A stretch of DNA of 59,003 nucleotides from Candidatus Enterococcus huntleyi (GTDB lineage Bacteria; Bacillota; Bacilli; Lactobacillales; Enterococcaceae), in the NCBI RefSeq assembly GCF_009933175.1, contig NZ_MAEJ01000014.1, forward strand, positions 1 through 59,003, written 5' to 3'. Below are positions 29,201 through 36,750 of this stretch, in pieces (positions within the stretch are counted from its first letter, which is position 1; every line of letters begins with the position of its first letter). The notes beneath the pieces are model-generated. The model worked only from the letters and a program-made list of their open reading frames with translations. It was not told the origin of the DNA and searched no databases. Position numbers and translations under genes: made by a program.

Positions 29201-31642
29201 AATCAAGATGGCGTTCGTCCAAATAGCATTACCGTGAATTTACTTGCTGACGGCGAGAAAGTCGCTAGTAAAGAAGTAACCGCTGATGAAGCAGGTAATT
29301 GGCGCTATGAATTTACAAATCTAGATAAATTTAAAGCAGGTCAAGAAATTAACTATACAATTACTGAAGAAGCGGTACCGAATTACTCAACAAGTTACAC
29401 TGGAAATGATATTAAGAATAGCTATACACCAGGAAAAACAAGTATTTCTGTTACAAAAGCTTGGGCAGATAACAATAACCAAGACGGTCTACGTCCAGCA
29501 AGTATCCAAGTTCAATTATTCGCTGATGGAGCTGAAAAAGGCGAAGCAGTTACCTTGAATGAAGGAAACTTATGGCAGCATGAATGGACTGGTTTGGCTG
29601 TGAAAGCCGATGGTCAAACGATTGCTTACACAGTTGAAGAAGTCGCCAATGTTACAGGCTACACAACAACAGTTGATGCAAAAGATCCAGCAAACGTAGT
29701 GATTACGAACAGTCACACACCAGCAACAACTGAAGTAACAGGTTCTAAAACTTGGAACGACGCTGATAATCAAGACGGCGTTCGCCCAGAAGCAATCACT
29801 GTGAACTTATTGGCGGATGGCGAGAAAGTCGCAAGCCAAGAAGTCAAAGCTGATAAAGAAGGCAATTGGAACTATAGCTTCACTAATCTTCCGAAATTTG
29901 CCAATGGACAAGCAATTGTCTACAGCGTTTCTGAAGAAGCCGTGGCAAATTACACGACAACTTACGCAGGCTTTGATATCACAAACAGCTATACACCAGG
30001 TCAAACTGGCGTAACTGTAAATAAAGTCTGGGCTGATGAAAACAATCAAGACGGTTTACGTCCTGAGAACATCTCAGTTCAATTGTTCGCAGACGGTGAA
30101 AAACAGGGAGAAGCAGTTATCTTGAATGCAGCCAACAGCTGGACACATACATGGACTGACTTAGCTGAAAAAGCTGATGGAAAAGCGATTGTTTACACAG
30201 TCGAAGAAGTTGGAAATGTGACAGGTTATAAGAAGGCGATTGATGCAAGTAATCCAACGAACGTAGTGATTACGAACAGTCACACACCAGCAACAACTGA
30301 AGTAACAGGTTCTAAAACTTGGAACGACGCTGACAATCAAGACGGCGTTCGCCCAGAAGCAATCACTGTGAACTTATTGGCGGATGGCGAGAAAGTCGCA
30401 AGCCAAGAAGTCAAAGCTGATAAAGAAGGAAACTGGAACTATAGCTTCACAGACCTTCCAGGATTTGCGAAAGGACAAGCAATTGTCTACACAGTTTCTG
30501 AAGAAGCCGTGGCAAATTACACGACAACTTACGAAGGCTTTGATATCACAAATAGCTACACACCAGGTCAAACTGGCGTGACTGTAAATAAAGTCTGGGC
30601 GGATGGCGAGGACAAAGATGGTTTACGTCCAACAACGATTCAGGTTCAATTGTTCGCAGATGGCAAAGCAACTGGCGAGCCAGTAACGCTTGATGCCGAA
30701 ATGAATTGGAAGCACACATGGACTGAATTAGCTGAAAAAGCAGACGGCAAAGCGATTGCTTACACAGTAGAAGAAGTCAGCGAAGTAGAAGGTTACACGG
30801 CAACTGTTGATGCCAGTGATCCAGCGAATGTTGTAATTACTAACCACCACACACCAAAAGTGGATGATCGTGTGATTCAAATTATCGGTCAAAAAACGTG
30901 GGATGATGAAGACAACAAAGCGGGCGCTCGTCCAGCGAGCATCACGATTAATCTGTTAGCAGATGGCGTGAAAGTTGATAGCCGTGAAGTAACAGCAGAA
31001 ACTGACTGGGCTTACAGCTTTGACAATCTACAAGAATTAGCTGATGAACGACCAATCGTCTATACAATCAGTGAAGAAACCGTCGAAAACTATACACCAA
31101 CTTATGATGGTTTTGATGTAGTTAACCACTACACACCAGAAACAACGAGTCTGACTGTCAACAAAGTTTGGGATGATAGCAACGACCAAGACAAGCTACG
31201 TGCGAAGAGTATTGAGGTTCAATTACTCGCAAATGGGCAACCAGTTGAACCAATCGTGACCTTGTCTGAAGAAAATAATTGGACAGCAAGCTGGACTGAA
31301 TTAGCTAAAGAAGCAGACGGTAAAGTAATCGAGTACACCGTTGAAGAAATTAGCGAAGTCAAAGGCTATGTGGCAACTGTGACAAAACTGGATGAAACTA
31401 ACCAGACAATCACGAATAAACATACACCTGAAATCAAGCAACCTGATCCAAAAGATCCAACAGAACCAAAAGCACCAGCGAAACCAGTAACACCGGCAAC
31501 ACCAAAAGCACCGAAGAAAGAACAGCCTAAGAAGAAATTGCCGAAGACTGGGGAAGAAATTAACCCATTCGTCAGCTATCTAGGTGTTAGCTTGATCGCG
31601 TTAGTGGCACTTTTAGAACAACGTAGAAGAGCTAAAAAATAA
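23273..31642 (+). CDS. Giant LPXTG-anchored Cna-B repeat surface protein (putative adhesin)
   Basis: A 2789-residue secreted wall-anchored protein. Order: signal peptide (1 to about 27), first adhesion-like domain (about 30-180), a Ser/Thr/Glu/Lys-rich linker (about 185-228), a second adhesion-like region (about 230-615), one SpaA/prealbumin-like domain (about 622-735), then 21 tandem Cna-B domains (about 740-2716), a Pro/Lys-rich wall spacer, the sorting motif LPKTG at 2756, a hydrophobic segment and QRRRAKK. The Cna-B domains alternate strictly between an A type (KVW...QDGLRP, YTVEEVG, TNSHTPE) and a B type (KTW...QDGVRP, FTNLPKF, NSYTPG), 11 A and 10 B. Each keeps the Lys, Glu and Asn that form isopeptide bonds in this family. 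It probably acts as a rigid stalk presenting the N-terminal domain; the ligand is unknown. An AGGAGGAG site precedes the ATG. Confidence 0.93.
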   Translation: MDRLRKILTIIGLLGILSSVVPVNAFAVVNDNGVRYKNVKLVDNTGNEVTEANTIKQNDNIKIVLDWELATSSKVSQQLIVSKQLPANLAIPDQAGNLGNDLGTYQVRNKQLIFTFAGYTENNEELTSSDKVEIKNFSGTLKLDAQTVNPNNANQETISFEDQLTRTLFYEQPTVESSAPAVSSEEAPVASTEATVEKTTKSSTENSTEESKEEKETKKETKNGKATFAADLTSSVSIEGLKVYKKPIGQNDWTPVPAGGSIMLGDSVKFEVDWSIPELNAVAGDIIKIPLSIENFSFKNTNLQDLISDGVVIGQWQIDDNRFKVIFNDKIESKDLLKNGTVEAIGAANKVGDNSHIIINGEDMMEVDIVPSPVVEIPDDPWPVASDAMKGGLVSGGSLNQLGWNLDINYKSMREYYETGIFPAKDNLLLVDELAEGTSFVEGSFVLTSSIKTMYDNGDGTFTMGQIQMGTSAPITHPGFSKINQNVGESKEAFKGRVQASPQLTYGIYKDSAGIETIILNFGSLPSTSNQIKYKKDVALTGIDKLYNDGKLTVAGRERLLEFLEAIDFQAPAFRLNFRVDVKGGTDIYKNIAEFEWNGGDVKSNDAGVRYEDVTAGVQTGEKGSIRILKKDALGTILPGIEFKLQVKNGAGVFVDYTPIDGGTAIRATDSSGLVEYKKLNPGIYRLVELVDFTDPDSEFYQATTKVTTPIGATTTTDEFEIKESDSKGFVANVVNHRQLQKTVTKVWNDGNNQDGLRPTSVQVQLYADGVLKGSSVTLNDGNNWSHTWKELPEANQGTAINYTVEEVGTVAGYTSAITTDNQTGDATVTNTHTPETISVSGTKTWNDGNNQDNIRPDSIMVNLFADDEKVKDQEVTADGDGNWAYSFTNLPKYKNGRVIDYTVTEDAVPSYTTTMNGYNITNSYTPKQTKVEVKKVWNDGNNQDGLRPNSIAVQLYANGTATGTPLTLNEGNHWKASWDNLPEKAAGQTITYTVAEVGSITGYTTVVTEGDPGKFTITNSHTPEQTSVTGTKTWVDANDQDGVRPTSITVKLLADGVEETSKNVTAEENWQYSFTNLPKYKNGQEIAYTISEVAVPNYSVTYNGYNITNSYTPGQTNVQVTKLWDDANDQDGLRPSSIDVQLFANGVAKDAPVTLTEAGLWKHTWENLDEKAAGQTIDYTVKEVGSVTGYTSLTDATNPAEVKITNSHTPAEITVSGKKTWNDADDQDGKRPTSITVNLLADGVIEKSKVVSANQSGEWKYEFTNLPKFKNGTEITYTISEEAVPDYSVNYTGFDITNSYTPGETAVIVSKVWDDNENQDGLRPTSIEVQLYADGVAKGAPITLAAPNWTNKWEHLAEKSAGQPIVYTVKEVDSVTGYTTSIDQNNLADVKITNSHTPAKTTVSGTKTWDDANDQDGKRPTSITVNLFANGAPAGSQVVEADNEGNWTYEFTDLDKFKNGQEINYTITETAVPDYSTSYNGTNIKNSYTPGKTAVTVEKVWADMDNQDGLRPTSIQVQLYANGVAQGAPETLTAPTWTYTWDTLDEKAAGQPIVYTVEEVGEVPGYTTTTATNPGSVVITNTHTPEEVDVDGSKTWTDADNQDGVRPDSITVNLLADGLKIADKVVSEATSWAYQFKDLPKFNNGQEINYTITEDAVPGYSTSYTGYTIENSYTPGQTSLSVTKAWADNDNQDGLRPTSIDVQLYADDVATGVPVTLSDDNSWHHDWTNLDEKSNGQTIVYTVREVGTVAGYTTTVDANDPANVVITNSHTPEQTEVTGKKIWNDADNQDGVRPDNIQVNLFANGELVTSQEVTADENGEWNYEFTGLDKFEAGQEITYTITEDAVANYSTSYTGTDITNSYTPGQTAITVNKVWADGDDQDGLRPASINVQLYADGVATGAPITLNEDNLWAHTWANLAVKASGQTIDYTVKEVGTVAGYTTSQVTGPGNVVITNTHTPEKVAVDGVKTWDDADNQDGVRPNSITVNLLADGEKVASKEVTADEAGNWRYEFTNLDKFKAGQEINYTITEEAVPNYSTSYTGNDIKNSYTPGKTSISVTKAWADNNNQDGLRPASIQVQLFADGAEKGEAVTLNEGNLWQHEWTGLAVKADGQTIAYTVEEVANVTGYTTTVDAKDPANVVITNSHTPATTEVTGSKTWNDADNQDGVRPEAITVNLLADGEKVASQEVKADKEGNWNYSFTNLPKFANGQAIVYSVSEEAVANYTTTYAGFDITNSYTPGQTGVTVNKVWADENNQDGLRPENISVQLFADGEKQGEAVILNAANSWTHTWTDLAEKADGKAIVYTVEEVGNVTGYKKAIDASNPTNVVITNSHTPATTEVTGSKTWNDADNQDGVRPEAITVNLLADGEKVASQEVKADKEGNWNYSFTDLPGFAKGQAIVYTVSEEAVANYTTTYEGFDITNSYTPGQTGVTVNKVWADGEDKDGLRPTTIQVQLFADGKATGEPVTLDAEMNWKHTWTELAEKADGKAIAYTVEEVSEVEGYTATVDASDPANVVITNHHTPKVDDRVIQIIGQKTWDDEDNKAGARPASITINLLADGVKVDSREVTAETDWAYSFDNLQELADERPIVYTISEETVENYTPTYDGFDVVNHYTPETTSLTVNKVWDDSNDQDKLRAKSIEVQLLANGQPVEPIVTLSEENNWTASWTELAKEADGKVIEYTVEEISEVKGYVATVTKLDETNQTITNKHTPEIKQPDPKDPTEPKAPAKPVTPATPKAPKKEQPKKKLPKTGEEINPFVSYLGVSLIALVALLEQRRRAKK
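25493..31430 (+). repeat. Tandem A/B Cna-B repeat array (21 units)
   Basis: DNA encoding the 21 alternating Cna-B domains; an A+B pair is about 540-570 bases. Units 16-17 and 18-19 are most alike: sequence from about 29697 recurs 567 bases later with very few changes, so the array has recently expanded near its 3' end. Confidence 0.9.
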
Positions 31643-31687
31643 GCAACTCGTCTGAAAAGACTGAGTGAATCTGGGTACATGCCCAAC

Positions 31688-31719
31688 AAAAAGCCAGCGT
31701 CTAACGACGCTGGCTTTTG
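31688..31719 (+). terminator. Terminator of the adhesin gene
   Basis: AAAGCCAGCGTC pairs with GACGCTGGCTTT around TAAC, followed by a short T-run. Confidence 0.85.
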
Positions 31720-31737
31720 TGTGGATTGAACCAAAAT

Positions 31738-31797
31738 AGAAAGACAAGTCTCCTAAAATCCGTTAATCAAGGTTCCAGGAGACTTGTCTTTCTATTT
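31738..31797 (-). terminator. Perfect 17-bp hairpin, terminator for the ATPase gene
   Basis: AGAAAGACAAGTCTCCT (31738-31754) is fully complementary to AGGAGACTTGTCTTTCT (31777-31793). On the minus strand it follows the ATPase stop and is followed by ATTTTGG; it may work in both directions. Confidence 0.75.
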
Positions 31798-31803
31798 CAT
31801 CTA

Positions 31804-33762
31804 TTAACTATGAGCCACTTGATAGAGAGGGCAGGTGCTACAATCAGTCGGAAGTTTATCTTTTGGTGATTTTCGTTTTTGATCCGTCTCAACAGGAAGT
31901 GTTATCAATAACCGCAAGCCATTTAAAATAACTAAAATGGTGCTGCCTTCATGACCAATGACGCCCATCGGTAAGTTAATAAATTGAAAAAAGTTAGAAA
32001 AAATTAGTAGAATAATCACACCGACGGAGAAGATAATATTTTGAGTGACGACTCTTTTTAGTTTGAGCGAGAGCATGTGGCTCATCTGAAGCTTAGATAA
32101 ATCATTATTGATTAGCACGATATCAGCAACATCCATCGCAATATCCGTGCCTTCACCCATCGCAATACCGATTGAAGCGGTAGCGAGAGCTGGTGCATCA
32201 TTGATGCCATCGCCAACCATCGCATTAACCGAATAGATTTCTTTTTCAGCTTGGATTCGCTGTGTTTTTTCTTGGGGTAGGCAATCTGCATAATAAGTCT
32301 CGATCCCGGTTTCTTTGGCAATCGCTTGTGCTGTACCTTTATGATCGCCTGTCATCATGGTTGTATGAACCCCTTGGCTGTTAAAATAAGCAATGACAGA
32401 CGCTGCTTCGGGTTTTGCGACATCCAGTAAGCCAAAAAATGCCATTAATTGATCATCTTTTGCTAAGAAAATAACAGTTTTTCCTTCTGCTTCTAATTGT
32501 TTAATGTGCTGTTTTGTCTCAGCTGTTACAGAGGTATCCGTTGGGCTATAGGCATGTTTTCCAATTTTCCAACAATGATTATTAACCGTTGCTTGTAAAC
32601 CAAATCCAGCAATTTCTTCAATCTCCAGTGAAGCTAATTCTTGCGACAAATCAACTCTGAACTGTCGAGTCAAGGCTTCCGCTAAAGGATGGCTGCTATT
32701 TTTTTCCATAGCAACCACCATCGCGATACACGCTTCTTCGTCCTGAAGGAAGTGACTGTTCGTCACAACCGGTTTTCCTTCGGTTAAAGTGCCAGTTTTG
32801 TCAAAGGCAATTGCTTTTAATTGAGCAAGATTTTCTAAGAAACTGCCCCCTTTAAATAAGACGCCATTTCTAGCCCCATTCGAGATTGCCGCAAGCGTTG
32901 CAGGCGTAGCCGATGCTACAAGCGCGCAAGGAGAAGCGACGACTAGTAAGACCATCCCGCGATAAAAACTCTCTGCCCAAGTCCAATCTAAAAAATAAAA
33001 GGGGATCAGAATTGATAAAGGAACGACTATTAGCACAATTTTTACATAGACATTTTCAATTTTTTCGATAAATGAGGCCGTTTTAGTAGGGATAGCTTGC
33101 GCTTCTTCTACCAGTTGGATAATTTTGGCGAAAAGGGTATCTTCACTTGTCTTCGTTACCTCGACAACGAGGGGATTTCCTGTGTTTAGTGTTCCGCCAA
33201 AGACTTCGGCACCGATTGATTTTTCGACAGGAATCGACTCGCCACTGATGGCAGCTTCATCGATACTACTCTGACCACTATGAATCACTCCATCGATCGG
33301 GATCGTGGCTCCTTTGGGAACGAGGACTTTATCCATAATAGCGAGCTCAGAAACTTCAACTTCAATTGTTTGCCCGTCGGGAAGTAACTTTTGAGCAACA
33401 GTTGGTTTCATTTGCATCAAAGAAGTAATTTCTTTGCGACTTTTATTCGTTGTATATTCTTCTAATGCACCACTGAGACAAAAGATAAAGGTCAGCATCG
33501 CACCTTCAAACCAATTGCCAATTAAGCAAGCGCCGATTGCAGCCAGAGCCATTAATAAGTCAACACTCAATGTCCGCTCAGTAAATAGTTCAGATAATCC
33601 TTCAAATGTTTGTTTCCAACCACCAGAAAAAATAGCAAAACCGTAGATAAGGGGATAAATGAAGAAATTGTTTTTTTCAAAAATGAAGGCTAGAATCATA
33701 AATAATAAGCACGATAAGGTCGAGAACAAAGCTTGTTTTTCAGATTTACTCATGGGAATCAC
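31804..33762 (-). CDS. P1B-4-type heavy-metal P-type ATPase (probable Fe/Co/Zn exporter)
   Basis: A 652-residue P-type ATPase. Visible: several membrane segments at the N terminus, the TGES-type actuator loop (AISGESIPVEK), an SPC metal motif in the ion-channel helix (VASPCALVAS), phosphorylation site DKTGTLTEG, the HP motif (SSHPLAEAL), the hinge GDGINDAPAL, and HEGST in a late membrane helix. SPC together with HEGST and no N-terminal metal-binding domain is the P1B-4 pattern, as in Bacillus PfeT/ZosA and Listeria FrvA, which export ferrous iron. Fur-like operators upstream agree with iron. A conserved-looking C-terminal CSTCPLY is present, whose role I do not know. Confidence 0.86.
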   Translation of the reverse strand: MIPMSKSEKQALFSTLSCLLFMILAFIFEKNNFFIYPLIYGFAIFSGGWKQTFEGLSELFTERTLSVDLLMALAAIGACLIGNWFEGAMLTFIFCLSGALEEYTTNKSRKEITSLMQMKPTVAQKLLPDGQTIEVEVSELAIMDKVLVPKGATIPIDGVIHSGQSSIDEAAISGESIPVEKSIGAEVFGGTLNTGNPLVVEVTKTSEDTLFAKIIQLVEEAQAIPTKTASFIEKIENVYVKIVLIVVPLSILIPFYFLDWTWAESFYRGMVLLVVASPCALVASATPATLAAISNGARNGVLFKGGSFLENLAQLKAIAFDKTGTLTEGKPVVTNSHFLQDEEACIAMVVAMEKNSSHPLAEALTRQFRVDLSQELASLEIEEIAGFGLQATVNNHCWKIGKHAYSPTDTSVTAETKQHIKQLEAEGKTVIFLAKDDQLMAFFGLLDVAKPEAASVIAYFNSQGVHTTMMTGDHKGTAQAIAKETGIETYYADCLPQEKTQRIQAEKEIYSVNAMVGDGINDAPALATASIGIAMGEGTDIAMDVADIVLINNDLSKLQMSHMLSLKLKRVVTQNIIFSVGVIILLIFSNFFQFINLPMGVIGHEGSTILVILNGLRLLITLPVETDQKRKSPKDKLPTDCSTCPLYQVAHS

Positions 33763-33799
33763 TCCTTATGAAGTAAGCATAGCATATTGTAAATCTAAA

Positions 33800-33888
33800 T
33801 GATAATGAAATATTCTAATTGAGAACGATAGTGATTATCAATTGATTTTTCTGAGTAATTCGATAAATACTAATGATAGTCATTATCA
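33800..33888. promoter_or_regulatory. Fur/PerR-type operators upstream of the metal ATPase
   Basis: Read on the minus strand, 33839-33821 is GATAATCACTATCGTTCTC, matching the 19-bp Fur consensus at 15 positions. On the plus strand 33874-33888 is TGATAGTCATTATCA, a 7-1-7 inverted repeat with near-perfect symmetry. A half site TGATAAT lies at 33800-33806. All sit in the region between the ATPase start and the uppP terminator. Confidence 0.7.
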
Positions 33889-33895
33889 ATAAAAG

Positions 33896-33931
33896 TGCAA
33901 AAAAAGAAGTACAGATTTTACTCTGTACTCC
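33896..33931 (-). terminator. Terminator of uppP
   Basis: On the minus strand GGAGTACAGA pairs with TCTGTACTTC around GTAAAA, followed by seven T. Confidence 0.85.
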
Positions 33932-33942
33932 ATTTAAATTAA

Positions 33943-34776
33943 TTATAAAGTAATTAGCCAATAACCGATAAGAATCACACCTAAAATAATTCGATACCAC
34001 CCAAATACAGTGAAATCATTTCGTTTAAGATAGTTCAATAAGAATTTAATGGCTATAATCGAAACGACAAAAGCAACAATCATTCCTAGTAATAACAAGA
34101 ATACCTGCTGAAAATCAAATGAATTTCCGGCTTTAATGAATTTGAAAATTTTAAGAGCGCTAGCACCAAACATCACTGGAATCCCTAGGAAGAAAGAGAA
34201 CTCGGTTGCCACAAAACGAGAAGCACCAATCAAAATTGCTCCTAGAATCGTTGCCCCAGAGCGAGAAGTCCCAGGAATAAGAGCTAAAACTTGGAAGAAC
34301 CCAACAACCAAAGCAGCTTTATAAGTAAAATCATTCAGTGACGTACATTTCGGTGCAGCATTTTTGTTTCTTCTTTCAACAACGATAAAGGCAACCCCAT
34401 AAATAATTAGCATCAGTGAAACTGGTAAAAATTTATGGAAATGTGCTTCTAAAAAATCATCCAAGGGAAGTCCGATAATAATCGCTGGCACACAGGCAAC
34501 AACGACTTTAAACCACAAGGTCCATGTATCATTTTTTTCGATGGTTGATTTCTTAGGAGAGAAGGGGTTCAATTTGTCGAAATATAACACAACAACGGCC
34601 ATGATAGCCCCCAGCTGAACGACGACATTAAACATCTTGGTAAAATCAGCACTGACATTCATCTTAATAAATTCATCGACTAAAATTAGGTGGCCTGTAC
34701 TACTGATTGGTAGCCACTCGGTGATTCCTTCAACAATCCCTAAAACAATTGCTTTCCAAATATTTTCTAGTAACAT
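33943..34776 (-). CDS. uppP: Undecaprenyl-diphosphatase (bacitracin resistance family)
   Basis: A 277-residue polytopic membrane enzyme that recycles undecaprenyl diphosphate to the monophosphate carrier used in wall synthesis; it also gives bacitracin tolerance. Both active-site regions are seen: [17 protein letters not shown] near the N terminus and [10 protein letters not shown] in the middle. The ATG at 34776 has AAGGAA seven bases upstream; an upstream TTG at 34797 would add seven residues but has no such site. A single-gene transcript. Confidence 0.95.
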   Translation of the reverse strand: MLLENIWKAIVLGIVEGITEWLPISSTGHLILVDEFIKMNVSADFTKMFNVVVQLGAIMAVVVLYFDKLNPFSPKKSTIEKNDTWTLWFKVVVACVPAIIIGLPLDDFLEAHFHKFLPVSLMLIIYGVAFIVVERRNKNAAPKCTSLNDFTYKAALVVGFFQVLALIPGTSRSGATILGAILIGASRFVATEFSFFLGIPVMFGASALKIFKFIKAGNSFDFQQVFLLLLGMIVAFVVSIIAIKFLLNYLKRNDFTVFGWYRIILGVILIGYWLITL

Positions 34777-34921
34777 AATTTCATTCCTTTCAGACAAAAA
34801 AATACAAGTTTAGTATACCTGTTATTAAAAGGAAAACCAAACTATTTTTGATATGACCGCGATTCTTTATAAAAAACTTGAAATTTTTTACACAATGAAT
34901 CATTTATTATCAGACACATAA

Positions 34922-34988
34922 AAAACTTGCCTAAATGACACGTTTTCTAAGAAACACTTGCTTCCTAGAAAGGGGATTTAGACAAGTT
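34922..34988 (-). terminator. Terminator of the histidine phosphatase operon
   Basis: On the minus strand AACTTGTCTAAAT pairs with ATTTAGGCAAGTT, with an inner hairpin around TTTCTAGGAAG, followed by TTTTTTATG. Confidence 0.8.
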
Positions 34989-35004
34989 CACTAGAATATT
35001 GAGA

Positions 35005-35709
35005 CTAACTTAGAATTGTTTTTGATAATTGTTTCCCATTTTCAATGTAGTCAACATTATTAATCTCTTGTATAGAGAATTTACCTTCTTTATAAGTAAG
35101 TTTCGTGACACTACCGTTTTGTAAGCCGGCACGAATGGGTTGTTTCGCGTCAATAAGGTTTAATAAGAAGGCAATTGTGAGACCATGGGAAACGACTAAT
35201 ACATTCCCGCCGCCTTCTTTTTCTCTACGATGCGCAATATCTTCAAAACCAGACCAGACACGATTCTTCAAGACATCATAGGGTTCTGCCCATTCAGCAG
35301 TGTCGACAGCTAGAATAGCCTCAGCAATCTGCTTGAAGGTCACGTCAGTTGCAATCATATCATCGTAGTTTTGAAAATTAAGTACACGGGGAACAACACC
35401 CCACATTTCCTTGTCGTAGCCACCTTCTAAGGAACCAAAACACCATTCGCGAATGCGATTATCAATTGAATAAGGAATCTCACGTCCATTGGCATGTTCC
35501 CCCAAGATAATACGGCTTGTTTCAATTGCTCGACCACTATCACTGGAATAGGCTTCAGCAAAAGGGACTTCTCGTAGGCCTAAACCTAAAAAATGAATAC
35601 CCTCTTGGCCTTCTTTAGTTAATGGTGTATCACACCAACCTTGAACTCTTTCAATGGTATTAAACATTGTTTTGCCATGTCTGACGACGTATAAAGTTGT
35701 TTCTGTCAT
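35005..35709 (-). CDS. Histidine phosphatase family protein (phosphoglycerate mutase-like)
   Basis: A 234-residue cytosolic enzyme with the histidine-phosphatase catalytic motif VVRHGKTMFN near residue 8, the downstream GWCDTPLTKEG, and the second catalytic His in VVSHGLTIAF near 178. It could be a phosphatase of small metabolites or a broad-specificity phosphoglycerate mutase-like protein; the substrate cannot be told. A GGAG site precedes the ATG. It lies 24 bases after the MBL hydrolase gene and is probably in the same operon. Confidence 0.87.
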   Translation of the reverse strand: MTETTLYVVRHGKTMFNTIERVQGWCDTPLTKEGQEGIHFLGLGLREVPFAEAYSSDSGRAIETSRIILGEHANGREIPYSIDNRIREWCFGSLEGGYDKEMWGVVPRVLNFQNYDDMIATDVTFKQIAEAILAVDTAEWAEPYDVLKNRVWSGFEDIAHRREKEGGGNVLVVSHGLTIAFLLNLIDAKQPIRAGLQNGSVTKLTYKEGKFSIQEINNVDYIENGKQLSKTILS

Positions 35710-35733
35710 TTGCTACACTCCTCAAAAAATAAT

Positions 35734-36357
35734 TTAGTTAAAAAAGGGATTGGTGTTTCGTTCCCGTTCAATCGTTGTTGCATCTCCGTGACCTGGATAG
35801 ACTGGGAATTCATCAGGAAGAGGGAAGAGCTGTGTTTGAATACTTGTCAGTAGCTGTTCCAGATTACCAGTAGGAAGATCTGTGCGTCCGATGCTGCCTC
35901 TAAATAAAGCATCGCCAGAAACAACAAAGTCATCAAAAATAAAGCTGACACTGCCAATAGAATGCCCTGGTGTTGGGACTACTGTAAAACGCATATTTCC
36001 AAGTAGATAGTCCTTCAGCTCAAACTCATATTCCGCAGGTTGGACAATAATATTATTGATATCGTCATGTCTGCCTAAGCCAGAAAGATTCATCATTGGG
36101 TCGCCTAGCCAAGCTTGTTCTAAAGGACTAACATATACGGGCACCTGATAATGGTGACGCAATTCTTCAACAGCTCCTATATGGTCATAGTGGGTATGTG
36201 TTAATAAAATGGCGACTGGCTGTTGACCAATAGTCGTGATTTCAGAAATAATCTTTTGGGCGTCCTCGCCTGGGTCAATAATTAAGACTGCTTGCTCATT
36301 TGAAATGAGGTAACAGTTTTCTTGGATAGGTCCGGTCATTATTCGTTTGATATTCAT
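35734..36357 (-). CDS. MBL-fold metallohydrolase (YqgX/glyoxalase II-like)
   Basis: A 207-residue metallo-beta-lactamase-fold hydrolase. The metal motif is THTHYDHIGAVEEL, with further ligands in PTPGHSIGSVSF, VVSGDALFRGSIGRTD and YPGHGDATTI. Such proteins are annotated as hydroxyacylglutathione hydrolase-like; because Firmicutes usually lack glutathione, the true thioester may be with another thiol. GGAGG precedes the ATG. First gene of a two-gene operon. Confidence 0.88.
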   Translation of the reverse strand: MNIKRIMTGPIQENCYLISNEQAVLIIDPGEDAQKIISEITTIGQQPVAILLTHTHYDHIGAVEELRHHYQVPVYVSPLEQAWLGDPMMNLSGLGRHDDINNIIVQPAEYEFELKDYLLGNMRFTVVPTPGHSIGSVSFIFDDFVVSGDALFRGSIGRTDLPTGNLEQLLTSIQTQLFPLPDEFPVYPGHGDATTIERERNTNPFFN

Positions 36358-36573
36358 AAAGGTCCTCCTTAAACGTAACTCAAAATTTCTTTACTACTAT
36401 AGTATACCTCAATAAATAGGCTGGAACAAAGAAAGCGGGGAATTTTCTGAATAATCAAATTCTATGAAAATATGGAGGGAATTCTAAACAGAAGACTATC
36501 AGGTTTTCATGAGTTTCTAAGAAAACTAGTCTATAGTGAACTTATCCAAAGAAATCCTAATTCTTTATCCTTT

Positions 36574-36603
36574 TTCCCTGTTTATCCGCAGGGAATTTTT
36601 TTT
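36574..36603 (+). terminator. Orphan intrinsic terminator
   Basis: TTCCCTG pairs with CAGGGAA around TTTATCCG, followed by eight T. No gene reads into it from the left on the plus strand, so it suggests a short untranslated RNA starting after about 36400 or an attenuated leader. Confidence 0.75.
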
Positions 36604-36698
36604 GTTCTATTAGCTACTACTTATATACCACAACAGGGAGCCGACTTTTTCAATGAGAAAAAGGACGCTTCCTTCTTTTAAATCTCTAGTAACTGTTC

Positions 36699-36734
36699 TA
36701 TAATTAAACTTTAGTGAAGGCGAACGTTCGTTTG
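36699..36734 (+). promoter_or_regulatory. Promoter with LexA (SOS) box before the helicase gene
   Basis: TATAAT at 36699-36704 (weak TTTTAA at about 36676 as -35) is followed at 36721-36734 by CGAACGTTCGTTTG. This matches the Gram-positive LexA consensus CGAAC-N4-GTTCG at nine of ten fixed positions and lies about where transcription would start, 16 bases before the ATG. Confidence 0.62.
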
Positions 36735-36750
36735 TTAGGAAGGAGGCCCC

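Larger units (their letters stand above)
36358..36750. other. Divergent intergenic region with orphan terminator and SOS-type box
   Basis: About 390 bases between divergent genes. It contains an intrinsic terminator at 36574-36603 with no annotated gene in front, a hairpin CTTTTTC/GAAAAAG near 36650, a TATAAT at 36699 and a LexA-like box at 36721. The 69-codon ORF at 36472-36681 runs through the terminator and is not believed. Confidence 0.65.

Noticed and set aside
25493-31430. CRISPR array or satellite DNA
   Set aside because: The periodicity comes from in-frame protein domains with codon-level divergence, not from short identical repeats with spacers.
36472-36681. Plus-strand ORF of 69 codons before the helicase gene
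   Set aside because: It reads straight through a strong intrinsic terminator hairpin and T-run and has no family resemblance.
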